64,000 nt of DNA from Herbaspirillum sp. meg3 (GTDB lineage: Bacteria; Pseudomonadota; Gammaproteobacteria; Burkholderiales; Burkholderiaceae_D), in assembly GCF_002257565.1 (NCBI RefSeq), contig NZ_CP022736.1:1488001-1552000 (forward strand). Reading direction: 5' to 3'. Below, piece after piece: positions 1-8,191 of the stretch. Below the pieces are notes generated by a model that saw nothing but the letters and a program-made list of their open reading frames with translations, made no database searches and was not told the origin of the DNA. Both the position numbers and the translations under genes were made by a program. The stretch's first letter is position 1. Every line of letters begins with the position of its first letter.

Positions 1-130
1 GACCGAGGTTCACGCGGCCGCCTTTTTCGGTCAGGCATTCGCCCAGACTTACAAACAGGAAGGGCGTACCGACCCGGATCGCGCCAGCGAACAAGGCCAG
101 CAGCAGCGTGGTGAAATCGAAATCAGACAT
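1..130 (-). CDS. BMP-type ABC transporter permease, second subunit (partial)
   Basis: Only the first 43 codons are inside the window; the gene runs off the left edge. The start ATG (128-130) overlaps the end of the preceding permease gene, whose stop is at 123-125, so the two are translationally coupled. The N-terminus is short, then hydrophobic, and reaches a GEClTEKgGrVNLG-like stretch that is typical of the inner-membrane permeases of BMP/basic-membrane-lipoprotein (nucleoside or purine) importers, which come as two unequal permeases. Family placement rests on this motif and on the neighbouring permease and BMP-type binding protein. The matching ATPase is not in the window and would be expected further left. 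Confidence 0.8.
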   Translation of the reverse strand, partial: MSDFDFTTLLLALFAGAIRVGTPFLFVSLGECLTEKGGRVNLG

Positions 131-1265
131 GGCTGGTCTCCACGGCAGTCGTTGGCAAGGGTTGTGCCTGTTGTTGCCAGCGCGTCTTCAGTGTACCGAG
201 ACGGCCCGTGATTGCTTCCCACGCCAGCAGGTTGCAGAACAGCAGTCCCTGTAAGACCAGCGTGGTGGCGTCAGGCAGATCGAGACGGCGTTGCAGCAAG
301 CTGCCGCTGGCTTCGACGCCGCCGATGACGACGGCACAGACGATGATGGCAAGTGGATTCTGGCGCGCCGCAAAGGCCACCAGAATGCCGCTGAATCCGT
401 AGCCTGCGAGCAGTGCGCTGTTGGCGCTGCCGTGTACGGCGGTGACTTCAAACATGCCGGCCAGACCTGCTGCAGCGCCGCCCATGGCGCAGGCAATCAC
501 CACCAGGCGATTGACCGGCAGACCGACCAGGCGTGCTGTGCGGCCGTTGCCACCGGCAATCGCCATGGCGAAACCGGTCACGCTATGGCGCAGGAATATC
601 CATGCCGCCACGCAAGCCAGCGCACCCCATACCAATCCCCAATGCACGTCGAGGCCGGGCAGGGGATTGATCAGGTAGGCGTCCGGCAGCGGCACTGTCG
701 ACGGTTTGTTGAGACTGGCCGGATCGCGCAGCGGGCCCTCGACCAGATGTTTGAACAATGCGACTGCGATGTAGGAAAGCAGAAGGCTGGAGATGGTTTC
801 GTTGACGCCGCGCCATTGGCGCAAGGCACCACACAGCGCAATCCAGAGTCCACCGGCGATCATGGCAACGACGGCCATGGCCGGCAGCATGATCCACGGC
901 GACAGCACGGGTAAAAAAGAGGGAAGTACGGCGGCAAACAATCCACCCATCGCCAGCGCACCTTCGCCGCCAATGACGATCAGGCCCACGCGTGCCGGCA
1001 GCGCCACGCATAGTGCGGTCAACAGCAAGGGCGCGGCGCGTTGCAAGGTATTCTGCCAGGCGAACATGGAGCCAAAGGCGCCCTGGAAGATCAGCAGGCA
1101 AGCTTCGGTAGCGGGCTTGCCCTGCACCAGAAGAAACAACACGAACAGCAACAGTGCGCCGCTCAGTGCGCACAGCGTTGGCAATACCGGCGCCAGCGTG
1201 ACGGCGGCACGGGCCTTGAGCCGTAAAGTGAAAGCACTGTTTTCCGCGCGGTCGTGTGTGGTCAT
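123..1265 (-). CDS. BMP-type ABC transporter permease, first subunit
   Basis: A 380-residue polytopic inner-membrane protein with a cytoplasmic N-terminal stretch of about 25 residues followed by 8 to 10 hydrophobic segments. The central motif VIGGEGALAMGGLFAAV and the NETISSLLLSYIAV segment are characteristic of the BPD_transp_2 permeases that work with BMP-family binding proteins. Its partner permease overlaps its 3' end. It lies 121 bp downstream of the BMP-type binding-protein gene, separated by a strong hairpin. Substrates of this family include nucleosides and purines; the actual substrate cannot be read from the sequence. The neighbouring allophanate hydrolase suggests a nitrogen-rich compound. 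Confidence 0.88.
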   Translation of the reverse strand: MTTHDRAENSAFTLRLKARAAVTLAPVLPTLCALSGALLLFVLFLLVQGKPATEACLLIFQGAFGSMFAWQNTLQRAAPLLLTALCVALPARVGLIVIGGEGALAMGGLFAAVLPSFLPVLSPWIMLPAMAVVAMIAGGLWIALCGALRQWRGVNETISSLLLSYIAVALFKHLVEGPLRDPASLNKPSTVPLPDAYLINPLPGLDVHWGLVWGALACVAAWIFLRHSVTGFAMAIAGGNGRTARLVGLPVNRLVVIACAMGGAAAGLAGMFEVTAVHGSANSALLAGYGFSGILVAFAARQNPLAIIVCAVVIGGVEASGSLLQRRLDLPDATTLVLQGLLFCNLLAWEAITGRLGTLKTRWQQQAQPLPTTAVETSHV

Positions 1266-1340
1266 GGCGATCTATGAACGATGATGAACAATGAAGAGCG
1301 AGAAAAGAGCGAAAAAAGGGCGACAAAATGGCAAGAAAAT

Positions 1341-1367
1341 AAGCCGGCAGCGGCGCGCTGCCGGCTT
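1341..1367 (-). terminator. Intra-operon hairpin between binding-protein and permease genes
   Basis: A perfect 11-bp stem (AAGCCGGCAGC / GCTGCCGGCTT) with a 5-nt loop lies just after the BMP-type binding-protein gene. On the minus strand it is followed by a short T-rich run (TTATTTTC). It probably acts as a leaky terminator or mRNA stabiliser, giving more binding protein than permease, a common arrangement in ABC import operons. The partial-readthrough role is an inference. Confidence 0.7.
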
Positions 1368-1386
1368 ACATTGCACTAAGCAGTTT

Positions 1387-2484
1387 TCATACCTGACCGA
1401 CGACGCCCGCCACCAGATAGTTCATCTTCTCCAGCGCGACATCGGTCTGCACCTGCGTCGTGCCGGCCGGGATCACGACTGCGCCCTTGTTGTCCTTGAT
1501 CGGGCCCTTGAAGATCTGGAATTTACCGGCCAGCATCTGCGCCTTTACATCGTCGGCCTTCTTCTTGGCCGCTGCGCTGACGTTGGCGCCGTAAGGCGAC
1601 ATCTTGACGAAGTTGTCCTTGAGACCGCCGCGCAGGAAGTTGATCATCGGCTTGCCTTCGACGGTGGCTTTGACGATTTCGGTGTACGGCGTGGCCCAGT
1701 TCCACTCGGCGCCGGTGAGGTAGCCCTTGGGGGCGAGTGCGGCCTGGCTGGCGTGGTAGCCGCAGGTCATGATGCCGCGCTTCTCTGCGGTTTCAACGAT
1801 GACCTTGGGGCCGTCGACGTGGCAAGTGATGACATCGCAACCCTGATCGATCAGGCTGTTGGCGGCTTCGGCTTCCTTGACCGGCAGCGACCAGTCGCCG
1901 GTGAAAATCACATGCGTGGTGATGGATGGATCCACCGATTGCGCGCCCAGCGTGAAGGCGTTGATATTGCGCAGCACCTGCGGAATCGGCTTGGCGGCGA
2001 TGAAGGCCAGCTTCTTGGATTTGCTCATGTGTCCGGCGACCACGCCGGACAGGTATTCGCACTCTTCGATATAGCCGAAGAAGCTGCCCACGTTCATCGG
2101 ATGCTTGCCGGCAGTCCACAGACCACCGCAGTGGGCGATGCGCACCTTGGGGTATTTCTCCGCGACTTTCAGGACGTGCGGATCGAAGTAGCCGAACGAG
2201 GTCGGGAAGATCAGCGATGCGCCGTCTTGCTGGATCATGGCTTCCATGGTTTTTTGTACGGCCACGGTTTCCGGCACTTTCTCTTCTTCGATGACCTTGA
2301 TGCCCGGCATTTTTTTGATGATCGCGGCAGCTTGCGCATGCGACTGGTTGTAGCCGAAATCGTCGCGCGCACCGACGTAGATGAAGCCGACCGTCAACGG
2401 TGCAGCAGCCAGCAGGTCCAGCGGAAATGCTGCGCCCAGTGCAGCGGCGCCGGTCAGTTTGAGAAAGTCACGACGGTTGTTCAT
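1387..2484 (-). CDS. BMP-family ABC transporter substrate-binding protein
   Basis: A 365-residue periplasmic binding protein of the Med/BMP (PnrA-like) family. The N-terminus has a Tat-type signal (NRRDFLK at residues 3-9, then an Ala/Leu-rich stretch ending near LLAAA). The mature protein starts with LTVGFIYVGARDDFGYNQSH, the usual BMP opening that lines the ligand site. The family binds nucleosides, purines or related small molecules and delivers them to paired permeases, which lie directly downstream here. It sits 69 bp after the ATPase gene of the preceding importer, so both importers may be one transcript. Function as a BMP binding protein is secure; the ligand is unknown. Confidence 0.9.
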   Translation of the reverse strand: MNNRRDFLKLTGAAALGAAFPLDLLAAAPLTVGFIYVGARDDFGYNQSHAQAAAIIKKMPGIKVIEEEKVPETVAVQKTMEAMIQQDGASLIFPTSFGYFDPHVLKVAEKYPKVRIAHCGGLWTAGKHPMNVGSFFGYIEECEYLSGVVAGHMSKSKKLAFIAAKPIPQVLRNINAFTLGAQSVDPSITTHVIFTGDWSLPVKEAEAANSLIDQGCDVITCHVDGPKVIVETAEKRGIMTCGYHASQAALAPKGYLTGAEWNWATPYTEIVKATVEGKPMINFLRGGLKDNFVKMSPYGANVSAAAKKKADDVKAQMLAGKFQIFKGPIKDNKGAVVIPAGTTQVQTDVALEKMNYLVAGVVGQV

Positions 2485-2553
2485 CTTTGGCTCCAGTCAA
2501 GGGAAACGTTGGTGGTGTTGTTGGCAAAGCGATGCAAAAAATTCTGTAGCGGA

Positions 2554-3399
2554 TTATTTGGGCGGTTGAGCAGTCGCCTCGCGCCGGACTTCAGTCTGAA
2601 AAATTTCCAGACTCATCTTCTTGGCTTCGATGAAGCGCGGCTGCGTCAGCGTTTCCACCGTGCGCGGACGGGCATCGTCGTAATGCAGGATGTGTGCCAC
2701 CTTTGTGGGGCGCTTGGTCAGCAGCAGGATCTCGTCGGCGAGGTAGACCGCTTCTTCCAGATCGTGCGACACCAGCATCATGGTGGTGCCGGTCTGCATG
2801 AAGACTTCCTGCAGCTTTTCGCGGATGAACAGCGTCATCTCGAAGTCGAGCGCGGAGAAGGGTTCGTCCAGGAACAGCACCTCCGGCCCCGGCGCCAGCG
2901 CACGCATGATGGAAGCGGTCTGCTGCTGTCCGCCGGACATTTCGTACGGATAGCGATTGAGGTCAAACTTGACGTCGAAGGAGGCGACCAGTTCTTCCAC
3001 GCGGCGGTTGATCTCGACCTTGGATTTACCTTCCAGTTTGAGCGGATAGGCAATGTTGTCGATGGTGCGCAGCCAGGGAAACATGGCTTCGCGGTAGTTC
3101 TGGAAGACGTAGCCGATCTTGGTGTCGGCGAGCGACTTGCCGTCGAACAGAATCTGACCCGAGTCGATTGGAATCAAGCCGGCAATCATGTTGATCAGCG
3201 TTGACTTGCCGCAGCCGTTGGGGCCGAACACCGAGACGATCTTGTTCTTGGGAATGTCGAGATTGAAATCCTCGTACAGCGGCCAGCCGGCGAAATATTT
3301 GGTCAGGCCGCGGATCGTGATGTGCGTGCCGGGCGGGCCGGGGATGAACGGGACGACCGGCTCTTCATATTTCAATTTTGGGGAAATGACGACGCTCAT
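2554..3399 (-). CDS. ABC transporter ATP-binding protein (nitrate/taurine/sulfonate type)
   Basis: A 281-residue cytoplasmic ATPase. Walker A is GPNGCGKST at residues 59-67, the Q-loop glutamine is near residue 100 (GYVFQNYREAMFPW), the signature is MSGGQQQ at 154-160, and Walker B is VLFLDEP at 174-180, followed by the D-loop SALD. The signature is slightly unusual in having T161 where an Arg normally follows the Gln. An N-terminal extension of about 25 residues precedes the ABC domain. Its start codon overlaps the permease stop by 4 bp (ATGA), so it is coupled to the permease. It energises the SsuBC/TauBC-like importer encoded just upstream. Confidence 0.92.
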   Translation of the reverse strand: MSVVISPKLKYEEPVVPFIPGPPGTHITIRGLTKYFAGWPLYEDFNLDIPKNKIVSVFGPNGCGKSTLINMIAGLIPIDSGQILFDGKSLADTKIGYVFQNYREAMFPWLRTIDNIAYPLKLEGKSKVEINRRVEELVASFDVKFDLNRYPYEMSGGQQQTASIMRALAPGPEVLFLDEPFSALDFEMTLFIREKLQEVFMQTGTTMMLVSHDLEEAVYLADEILLLTKRPTKVAHILHYDDARPRTVETLTQPRFIEAKKMSLEIFQTEVRREATAQPPK

Positions 3400-4259
3400 C
3401 TTCCGCTCCAGTGGACGATACGTTTTTCAATCACGATGAAGACCACGTTCAGGGCATAGCCGAGCGCGCCGGCAGCGAGGATCGCGGCATACATTTCGCG
3501 GACGTTCAACACTTGCTGGGCGTCGATGATCTTGTGGCCGAGACCGTTTTCGGAGCCGATGAACATCTCGGCCACGATCACGATCACCAGCGCCATCGAC
3601 ACCGCGCTGCGCAGGCCGACGAAGGTCGGCTGCAGGCTTTCCCACAGCAGCACATCCTTGAAGATCTGCCAGCGCGACGCACCCATCACCTTGGCCGCCA
3701 TCACGCGTTGCTTGCGGGCGTTGAGCACGCCGTAAGCGCTGTTGAACAGCACGATCAGCAGCGCGCCGAAGGCAGCGATGGCGACCTTGTTGATGTCCGA
3801 CACGCCGAAGATCAGCAGGAACAGCGGGATCAATGCCGACGATGGCGTCGAGCGGAAAAAGTCGATCAGGAACTCCACACTGCGATAGGCGCGCTCATTG
3901 CTGCCAAGCAGAACGCCGAGCGGTACGCCGACTACGGCGGCAATGACGAAGGCTTCCAGCGTGCGCATCACCGTCACCAAAAAATCCATCAGCAGCGGAC
4001 CACCGGCGAGACCGTTGACCAGTGTGATCAGCGTCGCCGCAGGCGTCGGCAGCAGGATGGCCTTGATCCAACCGGCGCGCACCACCAGATCCCAGATGAT
4101 GAACAAGGCAATCGGGCCGACGATGGGCAGGAGCTTGCCGAAGGACGGCGGCGTGCGGCGCTTCTTGGCAACCGGTGCTACTTTGATTTCAGCCGCCTGA
4201 GCGGCTGTGGTGTCCGGCTTCGCGGTGCCGTCAACAGTGAGGGAGTCAGCCATGATCAA
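3396..4259 (-). CDS. ABC transporter permease (nitrate/taurine/sulfonate type)
   Basis: A 287-residue inner-membrane permease of the SsuC/TauC/NrtB class. A polar N-terminal tail of about 40 residues is followed by about six membrane segments. The EAA loop that docks on the ATPase is visible near MAAKVMGASRWQIFKDVLLWESLQ. The gene overlaps both neighbours by 4 bp (binding protein upstream, ATPase downstream), a tight translational cassette. The transported solute cannot be assigned from the permease alone. Confidence 0.92.
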   Translation of the reverse strand: MIMADSLTVDGTAKPDTTAAQAAEIKVAPVAKKRRTPPSFGKLLPIVGPIALFIIWDLVVRAGWIKAILLPTPAATLITLVNGLAGGPLLMDFLVTVMRTLEAFVIAAVVGVPLGVLLGSNERAYRSVEFLIDFFRSTPSSALIPLFLLIFGVSDINKVAIAAFGALLIVLFNSAYGVLNARKQRVMAAKVMGASRWQIFKDVLLWESLQPTFVGLRSAVSMALVIVIVAEMFIGSENGLGHKIIDAQQVLNVREMYAAILAAGALGYALNVVFIVIEKRIVHWSGR

Positions 4260-5305
4260 CCCTTGTAAAGAAGTGAGTCAACCATCACGCGCGAGGCGAA
4301 GATACCCTTGTCGACGAACAGGTCGTAGAACTTCTGGAAGTAGGCAACGTCGCTGGCCTTGAACTCGTTGTAGAGCATGTAGGACGCCAGCGGCACTTCA
4401 TTGGTGAGAGATCCTTCGATGGCGGTGTAGCCCTTGAGGTAAGGACGTGCCTTGTCCGGTGTCTTGCGGATCAGCTCGATGCCGCGGGTGTAGGCGGCGA
4501 TGTATTTTTTGGTTTCAGCAGGATGCTTCTTGATGAAGTCAGTGGTCAACGCCGCTGCGCCGCCATGCCATGGCGCGCTCGGATTGCCGAGGATGTACTT
4601 GGCGATGACACCGGCTTCCAGCACACGGGTGGTGTTGTTCATGCGGCCGACGGTGCCGGTCGGTTCCAGCGTGTAGACGGCGTCGACCTGGCCGGCGGCG
4701 AGTGCAGCGACATGCTGGCCGATCGGCAGTTCGGTGACGGTCGCGCCGGTTGCTCCTGCGCGTTCAAGTACGGTCTTGGCCAGCGTGACATTCTGAATGC
4801 CGGGGCCGGAGGCAATCTTCTTGCCCTTGAGTTCCGCGATCGATTTGATGGTGCTGTCCTTCGGCACGAGGAACTCGTCAAGTACATACTGCGCATTACT
4901 TGGGTTGGTCGCGAAGATCTTGAACAGTCCCGGCTGGGCTATTTCACCGATGGCCAGGTTGCCGGCGCCGGTGCCGTTGGCGGATCCATCGGCGCGACCG
5001 GACAGCATGGCTTCCATCACTTGCTGCGCGCCGGCAAACTTGATCGGCTGTACATCGAGACCGGCTTCCTTGAAGTAGCCGGCTTCCACGGCAGCATAGA
5101 AGGGCAGGCCTGCTGCGACCGGCCAGTAGCCGATGCGGATTGGAACAGTCTGCGCGCGCAAAATGGCCGGTGCGCCGCCCAACGCCAGCGTCGTCGCGAC
5201 CGTGCCGGCGGTGCCGAGAAAGCGGCGGCGCTGCATGGAGTCAGCCTGCGGTTCAGCTTGCGTTGCGAGATTACTTGTCGTGTCCGGTTGTGCTGTCTTT
5301 TTCAT
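4256..5305 (-). CDS. ABC transporter substrate-binding protein (NMT1/SsuA-like)
   Basis: A 349-residue periplasmic binding protein of the NMT1/THI5-like, SsuA/TauA superfamily. A long N-region contains a twin-arginine motif (MQRRRFLGTAG) and then an Ala-rich signal ending near RAQT, suggesting Tat export. The mature start IRIGYWPVAAGLPFYAAVEAGYFKEAGL is the canonical first lobe of this family. It lies 44 bp after the allophanate hydrolase gene and overlaps the permease gene by 4 bp. Members bind sulfonates, nitrate, pyrimidine precursors or similar compounds. Next to an AtzF-type enzyme, a nitrogenous ring compound or urea derivative is a reasonable guess, but not demonstrated. Confidence 0.9.
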   Translation of the reverse strand: MKKTAQPDTTSNLATQAEPQADSMQRRRFLGTAGTVATTLALGGAPAILRAQTVPIRIGYWPVAAGLPFYAAVEAGYFKEAGLDVQPIKFAGAQQVMEAMLSGRADGSANGTGAGNLAIGEIAQPGLFKIFATNPSNAQYVLDEFLVPKDSTIKSIAELKGKKIASGPGIQNVTLAKTVLERAGATGATVTELPIGQHVAALAAGQVDAVYTLEPTGTVGRMNNTTRVLEAGVIAKYILGNPSAPWHGGAAALTTDFIKKHPAETKKYIAAYTRGIELIRKTPDKARPYLKGYTAIEGSLTNEVPLASYMLYNEFKASDVAYFQKFYDLFVDKGIFASRVMVDSLLYKG

Positions 5306-5349
5306 GCTGGCTCCGTGAGTTGGGGGCGGAAATAAGTGTGAGAACTGGG

Positions 5350-7179
5350 TCAGATCTTTGCAGCGAGATAGGCAGTCCAGCTGCCGTAGCCGGTGATGTC
5401 GCGTGCGTTGTCGAGTGCCGCCGGTTCGCAGATGAAGCCCTTGACGCTGCTGCCGTCGGCCAGCTCCATGGTGCCGATGCCGAGCGGTGCCGGAATCGCG
5501 GCGACGAAGCTGCCGAAATTACGCAGCGGCATTTCCCAGACTTCGCTGACGATGGCGGCACCGTCGTCGCCATTGGTACGCACCAATCCAGGCTTGGCCG
5601 GCGTCGTGTTGGCGAGTGCGTAGAGGCGATAGTGTTTGCTGGTTGTGGTGCTGGCATGCAGGCGTGCGCCAGCCTCCAGCAGTTGCCAGTTCAGGGGCTG
5701 GCCGCTCAGATGCGCGCCGACTACCCCGACTTTGACTGTAGGTTCGTTGAAAGGCAGCGGCGCGGCAGCGACAGCATCGGCCTGTGCTGCACCGCCCAGT
5801 AATTGCTGGAACTGTGCACCTGCTTCCGCCAGCAGATGATCGGACCCGGCCGGACCGATCAGCGTGATCCCTGCCGGCAGACCGTCCTTGCGCCACACGG
5901 CTGGAATGGCCAGCGCGGCCATGTCCATCAGATTGACGAAGTTGGTGTAGTAGCCGAGCTGCGAATTACGCACGATGGGATCAGCTTCCACCGCCGCGAT
6001 GGTCGGCATGGTGGTGGTGGTCGGCACCAGCAGCAGGTCGGTATTTTGCAGCAGGGTTTCAGCTTCGCGGCGCAGTTCGGCCAGACGGTATTGGCCGTTG
6101 AAAGCATCGACCGCGTCGAACTTGTCGGACTGCTCGGTGATCTCTCTGACCACCGGATGAATCGCTTCTTTATGGGATTCAAAAAAAGCACCGAGTGCTG
6201 CACGGCGTTCCGCTACCCAGGGGCCTTGATACAGCAATTGCGCGGCGTCGGTGAAGGCGTCGAAAGGGATGTGTGTGATGCTGACACCGGGCATGGCGGT
6301 GATTTTTTCCAGCGCTTGTTCGTAGGCCAGTCTGGCGTTGTCGTCGCCATAGAATTCCGGCTTTTGCGGCACGGCGATGCGGTAGCCACGGCGCTTCACG
6401 CCGAGCATCAACGGGCTGCGCGAATAAGCGTCGCCGGCATCGAACCCGGCCGCGCTTTGCAGCACGCGCCAGGCGTCGGCGACGTCATGCGCAAAAATGG
6501 AAATGCAATCGAGTGTGCGGCACGCCGGGAGCATGCCGCTGGCGCTGAGCAAGCCGCGCGTCGGTTTCAGTCCGACCAGATTATTGAAGGCTGCCGGCAC
6601 GCGGCCGGAGCCTGCGGTGTCGGTACCGAGCGAAAACAGCACTTGCCCCAACGCGACCGCAACCGCCGAGCCCGAGCTGGAGCCGCCCGAAACATATTCC
6701 GGCCGCAGCGAGTTGCGCACGGCGCCATACGGAGAGCGCACGCCGACCAGGCCGGTGGCGAACTGATCCAGATTGGTCTTGCCGACCAGCAGCGCGCCAG
6801 CCTGTTGCAACCGGGCGACCACGGTGGCGCTGACTTTTGGCACATGGCTGAATTCGGGGCAGGCGGCGGTGGTGGACATGTCGGCGACGTCGATATTGTC
6901 TTTCACCGCAAACGGAATGCCGAACAGCGGCAGCGATTCGAACACTGCTTCGCCCTTGATTTGCAGCATCAGATCAAGCGCGGCCGCCTGTTGCTTGAGC
7001 GTCTTGGCAGGCACACGGCTGATCCAGACTTCGTCGCGATCGGCGTGGTCTATTTGCGTGAGCAGGTCACCAATCAGTTTGCCGGGAGTGAGGCTGCCGG
7101 CTCGGTACGAGGCCAATACGTCGGCGATCGTCCGTTGTGGGGATTGGGCGGAATTTTGGCGGAGAGTATTTGCTGACAT
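5350..7179 (-). CDS. atzF: Allophanate hydrolase (AtzF type)
   Basis: Hydrolyses allophanate to ammonia and CO2, the last step of urea-amidolyase, biuret and s-triazine ring degradation. It is a cytoplasmic amidase-signature enzyme of about 609 residues. Counted from the ATG at 7177-7179, the Ser-cisSer-Lys triad falls at K93 (AVKDN), S167 (GGSSSG) and S191 (DTAGSG), two residues offset from the K91/S165/S189 known for Pseudomonas AtzF. After about residue 450 comes the separate C-terminal AtzF domain (VGVVGAHLSGQPLNWQL...), so this is the full-length form. Upstream in-frame ATGs at 7191 and 7215 are possible; none has a good Shine-Dalgarno, so the start is uncertain. No urea carboxylase, biuret hydrolase or cyanurate hydrolase is nearby. 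It is the first gene of the importer operon. Confidence 0.9.
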   Translation of the reverse strand: MSANTLRQNSAQSPQRTIADVLASYRAGSLTPGKLIGDLLTQIDHADRDEVWISRVPAKTLKQQAAALDLMLQIKGEAVFESLPLFGIPFAVKDNIDVADMSTTAACPEFSHVPKVSATVVARLQQAGALLVGKTNLDQFATGLVGVRSPYGAVRNSLRPEYVSGGSSSGSAVAVALGQVLFSLGTDTAGSGRVPAAFNNLVGLKPTRGLLSASGMLPACRTLDCISIFAHDVADAWRVLQSAAGFDAGDAYSRSPLMLGVKRRGYRIAVPQKPEFYGDDNARLAYEQALEKITAMPGVSITHIPFDAFTDAAQLLYQGPWVAERRAALGAFFESHKEAIHPVVREITEQSDKFDAVDAFNGQYRLAELRREAETLLQNTDLLLVPTTTTMPTIAAVEADPIVRNSQLGYYTNFVNLMDMAALAIPAVWRKDGLPAGITLIGPAGSDHLLAEAGAQFQQLLGGAAQADAVAAAPLPFNEPTVKVGVVGAHLSGQPLNWQLLEAGARLHASTTTSKHYRLYALANTTPAKPGLVRTNGDDGAAIVSEVWEMPLRNFGSFVAAIPAPLGIGTMELADGSSVKGFICEPAALDNARDITGYGSWTAYLAAKI

Positions 7180-7192
7180 GTTTATATTCATT

Positions 7193-7204
7193 CTTGAATA
7201 CAAG
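7193..7204. promoter_or_regulatory. Palindrome just upstream of atzF
   Basis: CTTGAATACAAG (5-bp arms TCTTG/CAAGA when extended by a base on each side, 4-nt spacer) lies 13 to 25 bp before the chosen atzF start. It resembles the short TTGT-ACAA palindromes bound by FadR/FCD-type GntR regulators, which commonly control such catabolic operons. No regulator gene is present in the window, so this is a weak, position-based call. Confidence 0.3.
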
Positions 7205-7215
7205 ATGAAAAACAT

Positions 7216-7520
7216 TAAGCAGGTACTGTGCCAGCAGAGATTTTGGCGTGTTTAAATCAAGCGTAAATGAAGGTGAAAATGCCTGAAAGGCAATGTGGTG
7301 GCTGGTTTGGTGAGGATGTGCCGATTGTCGGGCGAAGCGGAGGAGAGCGGTGAAGATGACGGAGAAAGAGAGGGGCGGTGATCCGAACTGGCACAAATGC
7401 TTTCGTCTGGCGCAGCTTGTGATACCAAACTGGTGCCTGCACCAGATTTCGGTGCAGGTGTATCTCGGATTACTTCAGAGATCGGATCACTCGTTTATTA
7501 GTAAGTGACTAAACTAAAAC
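7216..7520. other. Intergenic region with overlapping hairpins
   Basis: No credible gene lies here. Near the yidB end there are two mutually exclusive hairpins sharing one arm: CTGGTGC/GCACCAG (7430-7445) and CCTGCACC/GGTGCAGG (7436-7458). On the minus strand they would form in the 3' end of the yidB transcript, and neither is followed by a T-run. The left part presumably carries the atzF operon promoter, but I see no convincing -35/-10 pair. Confidence 0.5.
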
Positions 7521-8009
7521 TCAAGCGGACTTGCCGCCGAGAAAGCCGCTGAGCAGATTGCCGATGTCAGAACCGAGATCGCCGCCGACGGATTCCGGCA
7601 CCTGACCGTTCGGGGTCAGATGATCGACCAGTCCCGGAAGAATTTGCGCCAGATGACCGGCGATGTCGCCTTGTGGAATGCCGGTGGCTTGCGCCAGACC
7701 GCCTAACTGATCGTCACCCAGCGCCTGCGATACCTGGTCGGCGGACACGGGCTGGTTCTGGCCGGTGCCGATCCAGGAATCGACGATCTGTCCGAGGCCG
7801 GCATTTTGCAGCATGCCGAGCAAACCACCCAGTCCACCTATGCTACCTGGACCACCCAAGCTACCCAGTGCGCCGCCGGACTGGTTGTTATTGTTGGCGA
7901 GCATGCTCAACACCGCCTGAATCAATGCCGCCTTGGGATCGGCGGGGGCGCCGGAGGCATTGCCTGCATTGTTAGTGAGTGCGCCAAGTACGCTGTCGAG
8001 TAAGCCCAT
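7521..8009 (-). CDS. YidB-like protein (DUF937)
   Basis: A 162-residue protein of the YidB/DUF937 family, whose biochemical function is unknown. It begins MGLLDSVLGALTNN, followed by a low-complexity Gly/Asn/Ser/Leu region (residues about 40-75, with repeated GGLGG and NNNN runs) and a C-terminal helical part (VSADQVSQALGDDQLGGLAQATG...) typical of the family. The start was set at 8009 because GGAG lies 7 nt upstream; the frame is open 17 codons further but without a ribosome site. It is monocistronic, flanked by hairpins on both sides. Confidence 0.82.
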   Translation of the reverse strand: MGLLDSVLGALTNNAGNASGAPADPKAALIQAVLSMLANNNNQSGGALGSLGGPGSIGGLGGLLGMLQNAGLGQIVDSWIGTGQNQPVSADQVSQALGDDQLGGLAQATGIPQGDIAGHLAQILPGLVDHLTPNGQVPESVGGDLGSDIGNLLSGFLGGKSA

Positions 8010-8041
8010 GAAATTCTCCGGAATCAAAGTGATGAGGGATA

Positions 8042-8075
8042 CGTTTCGGCACTCTCGCAAGCGATGGCCGAAACG
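8042..8075. other. Inverted repeat between rsmE and the yidB-like gene
   Basis: Perfect 9-bp arms CGTTTCGGC / GCCGAAACG separated by 16 nt. It lies upstream of the yidB-like start (minus strand) and downstream of rsmE. Without a T-run it is not an obvious intrinsic terminator, so it may be an operator or a transcript-end stabiliser. Confidence 0.4.
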
Positions 8076-8191
8076 GCGTTAAAACAAGCTGGTACAACGG
8101 TTTGTCGCTCTGCGGCGTTGTCGAAGGATGTCGAGATGCCCCGGCTTTCGGTGCTTCTGTGCCTCCTTCGTCGCTCTCCCTTTACCCTTAT

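Noticed and set aside
1291..3204. 637-codon plus-strand frame opposite the BMP binding protein and ATPase genes
   Set aside because: Antisense shadow of two well-supported genes; composition (His/Arg/Asp-rich, no domain) is typical of a GC-rich complementary frame.
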